From NCBI GenBank assembly GCA_020852925.1, contig JADYZU010000010.1, forward strand, positions 1-62,910: a DNA stretch of 62,910 nt, read 5' to 3'. The position numbers were made by a program, and so were the translations under genes. The stretch comes from Rubellimicrobium sp. Its GTDB lineage: Bacteria; Pseudomonadota; Alphaproteobacteria; Rhodobacterales; Rhodobacteraceae. Below, piece after piece: positions 10,735 to 20,080 of this stretch. A model generated the notes under the pieces. That model was given only the letters and a program-made list of their open reading frames with translations, was not told the DNA's origin and searched no databases. How positions within the stretch are numbered: position 1 is the first letter of the stretch; each line of letters opens with the position of its first letter.

Positions 10735-10811
10735 GCACCCGTAGCTCAGCTGGATAGAGCGTTGCCCTCCGAAGGCAAAGGCCACACGTTCGAATCGTGT
10801 CGGGTGCGCCA
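10735..10811 (+). tRNA. tRNA-Arg, anticodon CCG
   Basis: A full cloverleaf can be drawn. The acceptor stem GCACCCG pairs with CGGGTGC, the D arm is GCTC-AGCTGGATA-GAGC, the anticodon stem TTGCC/GGCAA encloses loop CTCCGAA with anticodon CCG (reads CGG), and the T arm is ACACG-TTCGAAT-CGTGT. Discriminator G is followed by an encoded CCA. The 77-base length is standard. Confidence 0.97.
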
Positions 10812-10910
10812 ATCAAGACAACAGCCTGACGATTGCGCACCGGTCCCGGGCGGGGCCGGACCCTGCGCGCGCCCCAATGTGCCGATTTCCACGCAACCGC
10901 CGACCCGGCC

Positions 10911-11124
10911 GTAAGCGCGACGGCCTCACCCTATGCGGCGAGGCTTGACCGCTGGTTGAAGCGCCATGGCATGAGGTCTTCGATGCCGCTTTGCGGGTGG
11001 CCGTCGAGGATGGCGCGCAGGGTTGCCGCGAGATAGTCGACCGGGTTCACGTCGGCCATCTTGCAGGTAGCGACCAGCGAGACGAGCCGGGCCCAGTTCT
11101 CGGCACCGACTTCATTTCCGGCAA
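10911..11124 (-). pseudogene. IS66-family transposase remnant (C-terminal end)
   Basis: Reading the minus strand from about 11124 to the stop at 10931-10933 gives some 63 residues that match the C-terminus of the IS66 TnpC transposase: GAENWARLVSLVATCKMADV, then NPVDYLAATLRAILDGHP, then SGIEDLMPWRF. The sequence GTAAGCGCGACGG at 10911 looks like the outer IS66 inverted repeat. Upstream the frame runs into a stop and the rest of the element is missing, so this is a deletion remnant about 100 bases downstream of the tRNA. Not functional. Confidence 0.82.
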
Positions 11125-11227
11125 CTAGTCATCCGGAACCGAATTAGGCATCATTGATGTGATGTGGGTTCGGAGAGTTGATGATGCGTGGTCGGGAATC
11201 TGTTGCGATTGATCTCAGCGTTGATGA
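11125..11227. other. Unassigned DNA between two insertion-sequence fragments
   Basis: About 100 bases of lower GC content than the surroundings. A short plus-strand frame starts at ATGATGCGTGGTCGGG near 11181 and runs into the IS5 left end before stopping. It may be the start of a third mobile gene cut off by the IS5 element, but I cannot identify it. Confidence 0.4.
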
Positions 11228-11246
11228 GGGCTCTGTTGCGCAAATC
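11228..11246 (+). repeat. Left inverted repeat of the IS5-family element
   Basis: Starts GGGCTCTGTTGCGCAAATC and matches the right end in reverse complement at 18 of 19 positions. Confidence 0.88.
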
Positions 11247-11282
11247 AGCTGACGGTCGGAGTTCCCCTTTCCCCGGATGCAC

Positions 11283-12298
11283 TTATCCTGTGGCTTCCGT
11301 GACGGGTATGTCGAGTGCGGTGAAGCCGTTCAGAACGGCCACACGGACCTGGAACTCGGCGACCTGACGATCGAAGTCCCGAGCGGCCAGACGCTGTCCC
11401 AGCAGCTTGATGCAGTGCATCTTGGTCTCGACGCGGCTCCGGCGGTGATAGCCGCTCCATCGTCGCCAGATGGCTCGACCGATGCGCTTCGAAGTGCGCA
11501 GGATTTCGTTGCGGGCGAGTGCCCCGGCGGTGTCGGGTTTCCATGGCCTGGCATTCTTGCGGGGCAGTATGATTGCGGCCGCGCCCCGCGCGGCGATGGT
11601 GCGAGGGGGACCGTGGCCGCAGTGCGGCCGCGCAAGCCCCCGAAGCGGTGGCACTTGCGGGTATCGAAGGCACCGTCCGCGGTGACGCTGACGATCTCCT
11701 GCTCAGGCGGGATCTGGTCCAGCAGTTCGGGCAGCATGGGTGCGTCACCGACGTCGCTGGTGGTGAACTCCAGCGCACGGATCTCCAGTGTTTCCTCATC
11801 GATGCCGATGTGGACCTTGCGCCAGTCGAGCCATGGTTTCGCCATCGGTCCGAGAAACCATGGCGAGGGCCGTTTGGTGCCGCCATGCTTGCGTGCGTTC
11901 CACTCCCCCTCGCCCTCGACCTTGATACCGGTGCTGTCGATCAGAAGGTGGAGCAGGCCACCTGAACCCCGATAGGGTATGTTCACCTTCAGGGTTCTCT
12001 GTCGGCGGCTGAGAGTGCTGAAGTCGGGCACGGCCCAATCCACACCAGCCAGCTGCAGCAGGCTCTCGACGAACCCGGTCGTTTGCCGCAGTGGCAGCCC
12101 GAACAGAACCTTCATCGTCAGGCAGGCCTGGATGGCAGCATCACTGTAGACGGGCTGACGGCCACGCTTGCCGGTCGGCGCGGCTTCCCAGGTCATGGTG
12201 GGGTCGAACCAGATCGTCAGCGAACCGCGGCGCTTGAGTGCCTCGTTGTAGGCGGGCCAGTTCTTGGTCTTGTAGGTCGGGGGTATCGGTCTGCTCAT
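11283..12298 (-). pseudogene. IS5-family transposase, frameshifted
   Basis: The N-terminal two-thirds, read from the ATG at 12298, is a normal IS5-group transposase with the first catalytic aspartate in LLIDSTGIKVEGEGEW and the second in VTADGAFDTRKCH. Just after that motif, near 11605-11655, the reading frame changes. The expected continuation AARGAAAIILPRKNARPW, and the third catalytic residue in YHRRSRVETKMHC, are in a different frame that ends at 11283. Compared with relatives I remember, some 44 extra bases lie at the junction. The uninterrupted first frame therefore lacks the catalytic glutamate, and the element is probably dead unless helped in trans. Confidence 0.85.
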
Positions 12299-12343
12299 CC
12301 CGCCCAGCTACCACACTGGATTCTCGAGATGAATCCCTCACGG

Positions 12344-12362
12344 GATTTGTGCAACAGAGCCC
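12344..12362 (-). repeat. Right inverted repeat of the IS5-family element
   Basis: Reads GATTTGTGCAACAGAGCCC on the plus strand, the reverse complement of the left end apart from one base. The DNA from here to dsbB (128 bases) is C-rich and carries no recognisable gene. Confidence 0.88.
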
Positions 12363-12489
12363 TCCGCCATCCCCCCCGTCATCCCCTCCGCCAATTGCCA
12401 CCCGCCACCTGCCACACCCGGACGTGAGCGGGGGGGGGGTTGCCAAGGGGGCTTCGGGGTCGCAGGAACGCGGCAGAGTGGAGCGGGAC

Positions 12490-12951
12490 ATGACACGCAG
12501 ACAACTGACCATCCTGGCCGCGGGCGGATCGGCGGCGCTTCTGGCCGGGGCCTATTTCTTTCAGATGCTGGGCTATGCGCCTTGCAAGATGTGCCTGTGG
12601 CAGCGCTGGCCGCATGTCGCGGCCGTGGCGATCGGCGTGGGGGCGCTGTTCGTGCCGGGGGCGGCGCTGTCGTGGCTGGGCGCGCTGGCCGCGGCGGTGA
12701 CCGGCGGCATCGGCATCTATCACGCCGGGGTCGAGCAGCGCTGGTGGGAGGGGCCGGTGTCCTGCACGCAGGCGGGGGGCGGGGTGTCGGGCCTCTCGGG
12801 CAGCGATCTGCTGTCGCTCGACGGGCCGGCGCTGGTGCTGTGCGACCAGATCAGCTGGAGCTTCCTGAACCTGTCGATGGCGGCCTGGAACGGGATCCTG
12901 TCCCTTGCCCTGGTGGCGGTCTGGGTCGCGGCGGCGCGCGCGCGGGGCTGA
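12490..12951 (+). CDS. dsbB: Disulfide bond formation protein, DsbB family
   Basis: Inner-membrane oxidase that passes electrons from a periplasmic DsbA to quinone. 153 residues with four membrane helices. The redox pairs are CKMC (Cys32 and Cys35) at the end of helix 1 and Cys92/Cys118 in the second periplasmic loop, the standard DsbB arrangement, with WQRWPH after the first pair. No dsbA is nearby. The start is the ATG after GGAGCGGGAC. The IS5 element ends about 130 bases upstream and could have displaced the original promoter. Confidence 0.92.
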   Translation: MTRRQLTILAAGGSAALLAGAYFFQMLGYAPCKMCLWQRWPHVAAVAIGVGALFVPGAALSWLGALAAAVTGGIGIYHAGVEQRWWEGPVSCTQAGGGVSGLSGSDLLSLDGPALVLCDQISWSFLNLSMAAWNGILSLALVAVWVAAARARG

Positions 12952-13042
12952 AGGCGCAAGCGCTGGCGCGGCCGGACGCCCCCCCTTGCGCAGCGGCGCG
13001 GGGCGTGGCCATGTGCCGCAAGACAGACTGGGAGGTGGGGCC

Positions 13043-13972
13043 GTGGCGCAGCGGGTGATCCTGATCGGTGCGCCGGTCGATTGCGGCAAGCGGCGACAGG
13101 GCTGCCGGATGGGGCCGGATGCGGCGCGCGTGGCGGGGCTGGCCGGGGCGCTGGCCGATCTGGGCCATGAGGTGCGCGACCTCGGCAACCTTTTGCCCGC
13201 GCCCCTTGCCGGCCCGGTGCCGGTGGCGCCTGCGCCGGTCTTTGCCTTGGCCGAGACCCTGGCCTGGACCCGCACCCTGCGCGACGCCGCGCTGGCCGCC
13301 GCGCCCGAGGGGGTGCCGGTGTTCCTGGGCGGGGATCACGCCGCCGCGCTGGGGTCGGTGGCGGGGATGGCGGAGCATGCGGCGCGGACGGGGCGGCCGT
13401 TCTTTCTGCTCTGGCTGGATGCCCATGCCGATTTCCACACCCCGCTGACCACCGAGAGCGGCCATCTTCATGGCACGCCGGTGGCCTATGTCACCGGACG
13501 GACGGGGTTTGCCGGCTTTGACCCGGTGGCGGCGCCGGTGCCTTCGGAGAATGTCTGCATGATCGGGCTGCGGTCGGTCGATCCGGCCGAACGCGCGGCG
13601 CTGGCGCAGACCGGGATCCATCTGGTCGACATGCGCGCCATCGACGAGCACGGCATCCGCGCGCCGCTGGCCGCGTTCCTGGCCCGGGTGGCGGCGGCGG
13701 GCGGCGTCCTGCATGTCTCTCTCGATGTCGATTTCCTCGACCCCGAGGTGGCGCCCGCCGTCGTCACCACGGTGCCGGGCGGCGCGACGCTGCGCGAGGC
13801 GCATCTGGTGATGGAGATGCTGTGCGATTCGGGGCTGGTCGGATCGGTCGATCTGGTCGAGCTGAACCCCTTCCTCGACGAGCGCGGCCGCACCGCCACG
13901 GTCATGGTCGATCTCATCGCCTCGCTGTTCGGGCGGCGCATCTTCGACCGCCCGACCCGGGCGTTTGCCTGA
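13043..13972 (+). CDS. Arginase (ureohydrolase family)
   Basis: Hydrolyses arginine to ornithine and urea; cytosolic and manganese-dependent. 309 residues. Metal ligands are all visible: His99 in GGDHA, Asp126/His128/Asp130 in LDAHADFHTP, and Asp228/Asp230 in SLDVDFLDP. VPGGATLREAH and ELNPFLDERGRTA are typical of arginases rather than agmatinases. The start is a GTG at 13043 preceded by GGAGGTG at good spacing; no ATG with a ribosome site fits. Convergent with the next gene, 12 bases apart. Confidence 0.9.
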   Translation: MAQRVILIGAPVDCGKRRQGCRMGPDAARVAGLAGALADLGHEVRDLGNLLPAPLAGPVPVAPAPVFALAETLAWTRTLRDAALAAAPEGVPVFLGGDHAAALGSVAGMAEHAARTGRPFFLLWLDAHADFHTPLTTESGHLHGTPVAYVTGRTGFAGFDPVAAPVPSENVCMIGLRSVDPAERAALAQTGIHLVDMRAIDEHGIRAPLAAFLARVAAAGGVLHVSLDVDFLDPEVAPAVVTTVPGGATLREAHLVMEMLCDSGLVGSVDLVELNPFLDERGRTATVMVDLIASLFGRRIFDRPTRAFA

Positions 13973-13984
13973 CCGCCCGGCCTG

Positions 13985-14860
13985 CTATCCGTCGAGCCTG
14001 CGCAGCCGCGCAAACAGCGAGGACGTGTCCCACCGCCCGCCGCCCATCTTCTGCACGTCCTTGTAGAACTGGTCCACCAGCGCCGTGACCGGCAGCGAGG
14101 CACCGTTCTCGTCGGCGGTGTCAAGGCAGATGCCCAGATCCTTGCGCATCCAGTCCACGGCGAATCCGTGGCTGAAATGCCCGTCGAGCATGGTTTCATG
14201 GCGGTTCACCATCTGCCATGACCCGGCCGCGCCCTGGCTGATCACCTCGACCACGGCGCGGCCGTCAAGGCCGGCCTTCTCGCAGAAATGCAGCGCCTCG
14301 GAGAGGCCCTGCACCAGCCCGGCAATGGCGATCTGGTTGGCCATCTTGGCCAGTTGGCCCGCGCCCGGGTCGCCCAGGCGGCGGCAGATGCGGGCATAGG
14401 CGGCCACCACCGCCTCCGCGCGGGCGTAATCGTCCGGGGCGCCGCCGCACATGACCGAGAGCACGCCCTTCTCCGCCCCCGCCTGCCCGCCCGAGACCGG
14501 GGCATCGACATAGCCGATGCCGCGCGCATCCGCCGCCGCGGCCAGTTCGCGCGTGACCCTGGCCGAGACGGTGGTGTGATCGACCAGCACCGCCCCCGCC
14601 GCCATCCCGGCAAGCGCGCCGTCGGCGCCGAGGACCACGCTGCGCAGGTCGTCGTCATTGCCGACGCAGGTCATGACGAATGCCGCGCCCTGCGCCGCCT
14701 GCCGGGGGGTCGGGGCACTGGCGCCGCCGTGGCGCGCGCTCCAGTCGGCGGCGCGCCGGGCGGTGCGGTTGTAGACCGTGACCTCGTGCCCGGCGGCCAC
14801 GAGATGCCCGGCCATGGGGAAACCCATCACCCCCAGCCCCAGGAATGCAACCTTCGCCAT
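13985..14860 (-). CDS. NAD(P)-dependent beta-hydroxyacid dehydrogenase (3-hydroxyisobutyrate dehydrogenase family)
   Basis: 291 residues. Rossmann motif FLGLGVMGFPMAGHL at the N-terminus, the substrate motif DAPVSGGQAGAEKG, and the catalytic lysine region GAGQLAKMANQ. The family includes 3-hydroxyisobutyrate dehydrogenase (valine catabolism), tartronate semialdehyde reductase and succinic-semialdehyde reductases; the sequence alone does not separate these. It stands alone between convergent arginase and a divergent acylase, with no valine-degradation genes beside it. The start is supported by a GGGGGCAAGG ribosome site. Confidence 0.87.
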   Translation of the reverse strand: MAKVAFLGLGVMGFPMAGHLVAAGHEVTVYNRTARRAADWSARHGGASAPTPRQAAQGAAFVMTCVGNDDDLRSVVLGADGALAGMAAGAVLVDHTTVSARVTRELAAAADARGIGYVDAPVSGGQAGAEKGVLSVMCGGAPDDYARAEAVVAAYARICRRLGDPGAGQLAKMANQIAIAGLVQGLSEALHFCEKAGLDGRAVVEVISQGAAGSWQMVNRHETMLDGHFSHGFAVDWMRKDLGICLDTADENGASLPVTALVDQFYKDVQKMGGGRWDTSSLFARLRRLDG

Positions 14861-14941
14861 GCCCTTGCCCCCTCCGGCGGTCTCTGGAATACGGGGGGTC
14901 AGCCTAGCGGGGCGCAGGCCCCCGTCAACCGGTGGCAGCCC

Positions 14942-17419
14942 ATGATCCTGATCTTTCGCTGGCTCCTGCGCGCGGCGACCGCGCTCATTGTCGCGATCGT
15001 CGCGGGGCTTGCGCTCGTGTGGTATTTCGCGGCCCGTTCGCTGCCGGATTACGACGCGACCGAAACCGTCGCCGGCATCACCGCCCCGGTCGAGATCGTG
15101 CGCAACAACGACGATGTGCCGCATGTGTTCGGGTCGGATGACCGCGACGTGTTCTTCGGGCTGGGCTGGGCCCATGCGCAGGACCGGCTGTGGCAGATGA
15201 TCCTGCTGCGCCGCACCGCGCAGGGGCGGCTGTCGGAACTGTTCGGGGAACGCACGCTGGCCTCGGACATGCTGCTGCGGCGGCTCGATCTCTACGGGCT
15301 GGCCACTTCGTCGGTGGCGGCGCAGGACGAGGATGCGCGCGCCGCGCTCGAGGCCTATGCCGCCGGGGTGAACGCCTGGCTGGCCGAAGTGAACGCCGGC
15401 GCGCGCGGGCGGGGCGCACCCGAGATGTGGCTGTTCAACCATGCGGTCGCGCCCTGGCAGCCGGCCGATTCGCTGGCGATCCTCAAGCTTCTGGCGCTGC
15501 GCTCGACCACGCAGGTCCAGGCCGAGGTGCTGCGGGCGCGCACCTCGCTGCTGGTGCCGCCCGAACGGCTGGCCGATATCCTGCCCGACGATCCGCTGGC
15601 GCCGGTGATCACGCTGCCGTCCTATGCCGAGCTGATGCCGGGGGTGCCGCGCTTTCTGGCCGACAGCACGCCCGCGCCCGATCCGCTGTCACCGGTGCCG
15701 GCCGGGGTCGATTTCGCCGCCGCCTCGAATGCCTGGGCGGCGGGGGTGGCGCGCTCGGCCTCGGGGGCGACGCTGCTGGCCTCGGATCCGCATGTCGATC
15801 TGACCGCGCCCTCGCTGTGGTATCTGGCGCGGCTCGAACTGTCGAGCGGGGGCGTGATCGGCGCCACGGTTCCCGGCGTGCCGCTGGTCATGCAGGGGCG
15901 CAGCGCCGATCTGGGCTGGGGCGTCACCGCCGCATGGGCCGACGATCAGGACGTGTTCGTCGAAGAGGTGAACCCCGCCAATGCCGGCGAATACCGCGGC
16001 CCCGACGGCTGGACCGCGTTCGAGCACCGCGAATCGATCATAGAGGTGAAGGACCGCGCCCCGGTGACGATCACGCTGCAATGGACGGCGAACGGCCCGG
16101 TCATCCCGCCCGAGCAATACAACCTCGGCACGATCCGCCCGCCCGGCCATGTCACCGCGATCGCCTGGACCGGGCTGGATCCGGCGGACACGTCGCTGAG
16201 CGCGGGCCTGCGGATCATGCGCGCGCGCACCCTGCCCGAGGCGCTGGCCGCCGGCGCGGCCCATGTCGCCCCGGCGCAGATGCTGACGCTGGCCGACCGC
16301 AACCGCGTGGCGATCCGGCTGATCGGGCGGCTGCCCCGGCGGGCGGCGGACAGCCTGACGCAGGGGCGGATGCCCTCCTTCGGCTACCTGCCGCAGAACC
16401 GCTGGCAGGGGTTCCTGCCCTATGCCGACAATCCCGGCGCCAGCGATCCCCCCGGCGGCATCGTCGGACATACCAACAACCGCGTGACCGACGCGCCCTT
16501 CCCGCGCCATGTCAGCTTTGTCTGGGGCGACAGCACGCGGATCGCGCGCTGGTCGTTCCTGATGCAGCAACGCGCGGTCCACACCCGCGAGAGTTTCATC
16601 GAGGCGCAGCTCGATACCGTCTCGCAGGCGGCGCGCACGATCCTGCCGCTGGTGGGCGCCGACCTGTGGTATACCGGCGAGGCCGCCCCCCAGGGCACGC
16701 CCGAACGCCGCCGTCAGGAGGCGCTCGCGCTTCTGGCCGACTGGAACGGCGAGATGAACGAGCACATGCCCGAACCCCTGATCTACGCCGCCTGGATGCG
16801 CGCGCTGCAGGAACGCCTGATCCGCGACGATCTGGGCCCGCTGGCCGATGCCTATACCCATGTCGATCCGGTCTTCCTCGAACGGGTGTTCCGCAACACC
16901 GGCGGGGCAGGGCGCTGGTGCGACGTGCTGCAATCGGCCAGGGTCGAGACCTGCACCGACCTCGCGCGCAGCGCGCTCGACGATGCGCTGGTGTGGATCG
17001 CGGACACCTACGGCACCACGCTCGAATCGCTGCGCTGGGGCGATGCCCATGTCGCCACCCACGATCACGCGGTTCTGGGAGAGACGCCGATCCTGTCCTG
17101 GTTCGTGAACATCCGCCAGCCCACCAGCGGCGGCGACGACACGCTGAACCGCGGGCTGACGGCCGGCACCGGGGCGCGCCCCTTCGCCAATGTCCATGCC
17201 GCCGGCTATCGCGGGGTCTACGATTTCGCCGATCCCGATTCCTCGGTCTTCGTCATCGCTACCGGCCAGTCCGGCCACCCGCTCTCGCGCTTCTATGACG
17301 ATCTGGGCGCGCTGTGGCGGCGCGGGGAATATGTGCCGATGTCGCTCGATCCGGCGCTGGCGCGGGCGGGGGCGGTGGGGGTGACGCATCTGCTGCCCCT
17401 CGCGCCGCCGGACGGCTGA
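14942..17419 (+). CDS. Penicillin-acylase-family Ntn hydrolase
   Basis: 825 residues. An N-terminal hydrophobic segment (residues 2-30) serves as signal or anchor, so the enzyme works in the periplasm. NTN-hydrolase proenzymes of this family cut themselves to expose a serine; here Ser262 in FAAASNAWAAG is the expected new N-terminus, followed by LLASDPHVDLTAP, which holds conserved residues of the beta chain. Relatives cleave penicillin G, acyl-homoserine lactones or other N-acyl compounds. The natural substrate cannot be told from sequence. Single gene, divergent from the dehydrogenase. Confidence 0.9.
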   Translation: MILIFRWLLRAATALIVAIVAGLALVWYFAARSLPDYDATETVAGITAPVEIVRNNDDVPHVFGSDDRDVFFGLGWAHAQDRLWQMILLRRTAQGRLSELFGERTLASDMLLRRLDLYGLATSSVAAQDEDARAALEAYAAGVNAWLAEVNAGARGRGAPEMWLFNHAVAPWQPADSLAILKLLALRSTTQVQAEVLRARTSLLVPPERLADILPDDPLAPVITLPSYAELMPGVPRFLADSTPAPDPLSPVPAGVDFAAASNAWAAGVARSASGATLLASDPHVDLTAPSLWYLARLELSSGGVIGATVPGVPLVMQGRSADLGWGVTAAWADDQDVFVEEVNPANAGEYRGPDGWTAFEHRESIIEVKDRAPVTITLQWTANGPVIPPEQYNLGTIRPPGHVTAIAWTGLDPADTSLSAGLRIMRARTLPEALAAGAAHVAPAQMLTLADRNRVAIRLIGRLPRRAADSLTQGRMPSFGYLPQNRWQGFLPYADNPGASDPPGGIVGHTNNRVTDAPFPRHVSFVWGDSTRIARWSFLMQQRAVHTRESFIEAQLDTVSQAARTILPLVGADLWYTGEAAPQGTPERRRQEALALLADWNGEMNEHMPEPLIYAAWMRALQERLIRDDLGPLADAYTHVDPVFLERVFRNTGGAGRWCDVLQSARVETCTDLARSALDDALVWIADTYGTTLESLRWGDAHVATHDHAVLGETPILSWFVNIRQPTSGGDDTLNRGLTAGTGARPFANVHAAGYRGVYDFADPDSSVFVIATGQSGHPLSRFYDDLGALWRRGEYVPMSLDPALARAGAVGVTHLLPLAPPDG

Positions 17420-17483
17420 ACCGCCCCGCGCGCCCCGGCCCCCCCCTCCTTCCTGCCGCTCTCCTCCTTCCTGCTGCCCGCCC

Positions 17484-17547
17484 TTTCATCTGTCTCCAAA
17501 TATCCCGGGGGGAGGCGCCCGCAGGGCGTCGGGGGGCAGAGCCCCCC
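17484..17547 (-). repeat. Dispersed composite repeat, copy 2
   Basis: On the minus strand the order is the G-rich hairpin (GGGGGGCTCTGCCCCCC), GCCCTGCGGGCG, CTCCCCCCGGGATATTT and a GATGAA tail, module for module the same as copy 1 at 3046-3110. It lies between the 3' ends of the acylase and the flavoprotein genes, where a bidirectional transcription end is expected. Confidence 0.8.
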
Positions 17548-17571
17548 TTGCCCGCCGGGCCGGGCGATCCC

Positions 17572-19995
17572 TCAGCCGCGCATGCGGCCGCCGTCGTCCC
17601 ACAGCGGCGCCAGATGCACCCGTGCCGGCCGCCTGTCGCCCAGGATCTCGATCTCGACCTCCAGCCCGTCGACGATCTCCGCCGCCGGCAGGAATCCCTG
17701 CGCCACCGATTGCCCGGTCCAGTGGCTGAACCCGCCCGAGGTGCAGAACCCCACCACCGCGCCGCGCAGCCAGATCGGCTCCCAGGCGACGACATCGGCA
17801 TCCTCCGCCTCGACCACGAAGGGGACAAGGCGCCGCGGCGCCCCGGTTTCCCGTTGTGCCAGCGCGGCCGCGCGGCCGATCCAGTCGGCCTCCTTGGTCC
17901 AGGCGATGAACCGGTCCAGCCCGGTTTCGGCCGGGGTGTAGTCGGGGCTGAACTCGCGCCCCCAGCTGCCGAACCACTTGTCGAGGCGCAGGCTCATCAT
18001 CGCGCGCATCCCGAAGGGCCGCAGCCCCAGATCGGCGCCGGCCGCGTTCAGCACGTCCCACAGGTGGCGCACCGACATGTGGTCGACATAGATCTCGGAG
18101 CCCAGATCGCCGGTGTAGCTCACGCGCTGCACGATGGCATTGGCCATGCCCACGGTCATCGGCCGCACATCCATGAACCGCAGCGCCCCGGCCGAGACAT
18201 CGGCCCGCGTCACCCGCGCCAGCAGTTCGCGCGCCTTCGGCCCGGCGATCTGGAACCCGGACCGCGAATCCGACAGGTTCTCGACCGTGACGCCGGGGGC
18301 GGCGTGATCCTCGAACCAGCGCATGTGCCAGCCCTGGGCGCCATAGCTGGCCGTCAGCTGGAAATCGCCCTCGGCGATGCAGGAGACGGTGAAATCGCCG
18401 ATGATCCGCCCCGACTGCGCCAGCATCGGCGTGAGCGACAGCCGCCCCGGCGCCGGGATCCGTCCGGCCATGATCCGGTCGAGCCAGGCGCGCGCCCCCG
18501 GTCCCCTCACCCGATACTTGCCGAAGTTCTGAAGCTCGTTGATGCCCACCCCTTCGCGCACCGCCCGCACCTCGCGCCGGGTCGCCTCCCAGGCGTTCGA
18601 GCGTTTGAAGGTCGGGATCTCGAGACGGGCCTCGCCCCCGGCGGCAAACCAGTTGGGCACCTCGAGCCCGTATTGCTGCCCCCAGACCGCGCCCATCCGG
18701 TCAAGGACCTCGTGCATGGGCGTGGTGCGGAACGGGCGCGCGGCCGGGCGTTCCTCGTTCGGGTAGGACACCGAAAACCGCATCCGGTAGTTCTCGATCA
18801 CCTTGGGCACGGTATAGCCGGGGCTGGTCCAGGTGCCGAAACGCGCCACGTCAAAGCCGCGCGGGTCACGCTCGACCTCGCCCAGGATCATCCATTGCGC
18901 CAGCGCAAGGCCCATGCCGCCGCCCTGGCTGAACCCGGCCATGACCGCGCAGGCCGACCAGTAGTTGCGCAGGCCCGGCACCGGCCCGATCAGGGGATTG
19001 CCGTCCGGGGCGAAGGTGAAGGGGCCATGGATCACCCGCTTGACCCCCGACCGCTCCAGCACCGGAAAGCGGCGATAGGCGAAGGCGACCGAATCCTCGA
19101 TCTTGTCGAAATCCTCGTTCAGCAGTTCATGCCCGAACTCCCAGGGGGTGCCATCGACCGACCAGGGTTCGCAGGGCTGTTCGTAAAAGCCGATGCACAG
19201 GCCGCGCCCCTCCTGGCGCAGATAGCTTTCGCCCCCCGGGTCCATGACATGCGGAAACTCGCGGCCCTCGGCGAGGAAGGACATGATCTCGGGCACGTCG
19301 TCGGTGACAAGGTATTGATGCGCCATCGGCAGCAGCGGCAGATAGACCCCCGCCATCGCCCCCACCTCGCGCGCCCAGAGCCCGGCGGCATTCACCAGAT
19401 GCTCGCAGGTGACGGTGCCCTGTTCGGTCACGACATCCCAGCCGCCATCGGCGCGCTGCGTGGTGGCGAGGACGCGGTTGTGCAGCACGATCTCGGCCCC
19501 GCCCATGCGCGCGGCCCGGGCATAGGCATGGGTGGTGCCCGACGGGTCGAGATGCCCGTCCAGCGGATCATAGAGCGCGCCGACGATCCCCTCGAGGTTC
19601 ACCAGCCCCCCGGTCAGCCGGTCGATTTCCGCCGGGCCCAGGATTTCGGTATCGAGGCCCATGTAGCGATGCTTGGCGCGTTCGGCGCGCAACTGGTCGA
19701 ACCGTTCGCGGTTGTCGGCCAGGGTGATGCCGCCGACATGGTGCAGCCCGCAGCTCAGCCCGGTCAGTTCCTCGAGTTCGCGGTAAAGCCGAATGGTATA
19801 GCCCTGAAGCGCCGCCATGTTGGTGTCGCCGTTGAGCGTGTGGAACCCGCCCGCCGCGTGCCAGGTCGAGCCGGAGGTGAGATCCGACCGCTCGATCAGC
19901 ATCACGTCCGACCAGCCGAGTTTCGTCAGATGATAGAGAACCGAACAACCGACGACACCGCCGCCGATCACCACCACGCGGGCATGGGTTTTCAT
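17572..19995 (-). CDS. FAD-dependent dimethylglycine/sarcosine dehydrogenase-like protein with GcvT domain
   Basis: 807 residues. N-terminal DAO-type FAD domain with VVIGGGVVGCS at residues 8-18 and GSTWHAAGG, the motif whose histidine binds FAD covalently in dimethylglycine dehydrogenases. The second half (from about residue 430) is a glycine-cleavage T-protein (aminomethyltransferase) domain, which passes the released methyl group to tetrahydrofolate. The product should oxidatively demethylate an N-methyl amino acid such as dimethylglycine or sarcosine. The start at 19995 follows AAGGGGGGA; an ATG 21 bases upstream is less likely. No other betaine-catabolism gene is adjacent. Confidence 0.88.
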   Translation of the reverse strand: MKTHARVVVIGGGVVGCSVLYHLTKLGWSDVMLIERSDLTSGSTWHAAGGFHTLNGDTNMAALQGYTIRLYRELEELTGLSCGLHHVGGITLADNRERFDQLRAERAKHRYMGLDTEILGPAEIDRLTGGLVNLEGIVGALYDPLDGHLDPSGTTHAYARAARMGGAEIVLHNRVLATTQRADGGWDVVTEQGTVTCEHLVNAAGLWAREVGAMAGVYLPLLPMAHQYLVTDDVPEIMSFLAEGREFPHVMDPGGESYLRQEGRGLCIGFYEQPCEPWSVDGTPWEFGHELLNEDFDKIEDSVAFAYRRFPVLERSGVKRVIHGPFTFAPDGNPLIGPVPGLRNYWSACAVMAGFSQGGGMGLALAQWMILGEVERDPRGFDVARFGTWTSPGYTVPKVIENYRMRFSVSYPNEERPAARPFRTTPMHEVLDRMGAVWGQQYGLEVPNWFAAGGEARLEIPTFKRSNAWEATRREVRAVREGVGINELQNFGKYRVRGPGARAWLDRIMAGRIPAPGRLSLTPMLAQSGRIIGDFTVSCIAEGDFQLTASYGAQGWHMRWFEDHAAPGVTVENLSDSRSGFQIAGPKARELLARVTRADVSAGALRFMDVRPMTVGMANAIVQRVSYTGDLGSEIYVDHMSVRHLWDVLNAAGADLGLRPFGMRAMMSLRLDKWFGSWGREFSPDYTPAETGLDRFIAWTKEADWIGRAAALAQRETGAPRRLVPFVVEAEDADVVAWEPIWLRGAVVGFCTSGGFSHWTGQSVAQGFLPAAEIVDGLEVEIEILGDRRPARVHLAPLWDDGGRMRG

Positions 19996-20080
19996 GGGCT
20001 TTCCCCCCTTGGGCATCTTCCGGGCGGATGTTCCCGAAATCCGCGCCAGGGGGCGGGCGAAAGGCGACGTTCCCTGTCGT

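Larger units (their letters stand above)
11228..12362 (-). mobile_element. IS5-family insertion sequence, about 1.13 kb
   Basis: Bounded by 19-bp inverted repeats of the GGGCTCTGTTGCNCAAATC type (11228-11246 and 12344-12362) with one mismatch. Contains a single transposase gene on the minus strand, interrupted by a frameshift. The bases next to the two ends (ATGA on the left, TCCG on the right) do not form a target duplication, so the present boundaries probably reflect rearrangement or recombination after insertion. Confidence 0.9.

Noticed and set aside
10735-12362. A tRNA-integrated genomic island
   Set aside because: No integrase gene, no duplicated tRNA 3' end and ordinary chromosomal genes follow immediately after the insertion sequences.
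14288-17419. A longer plus-strand frame that would extend the acylase upstream by more than 200 residues
   Set aside because: The extension is antisense to the dehydrogenase gene and lies before a good signal-anchor start at 14942.
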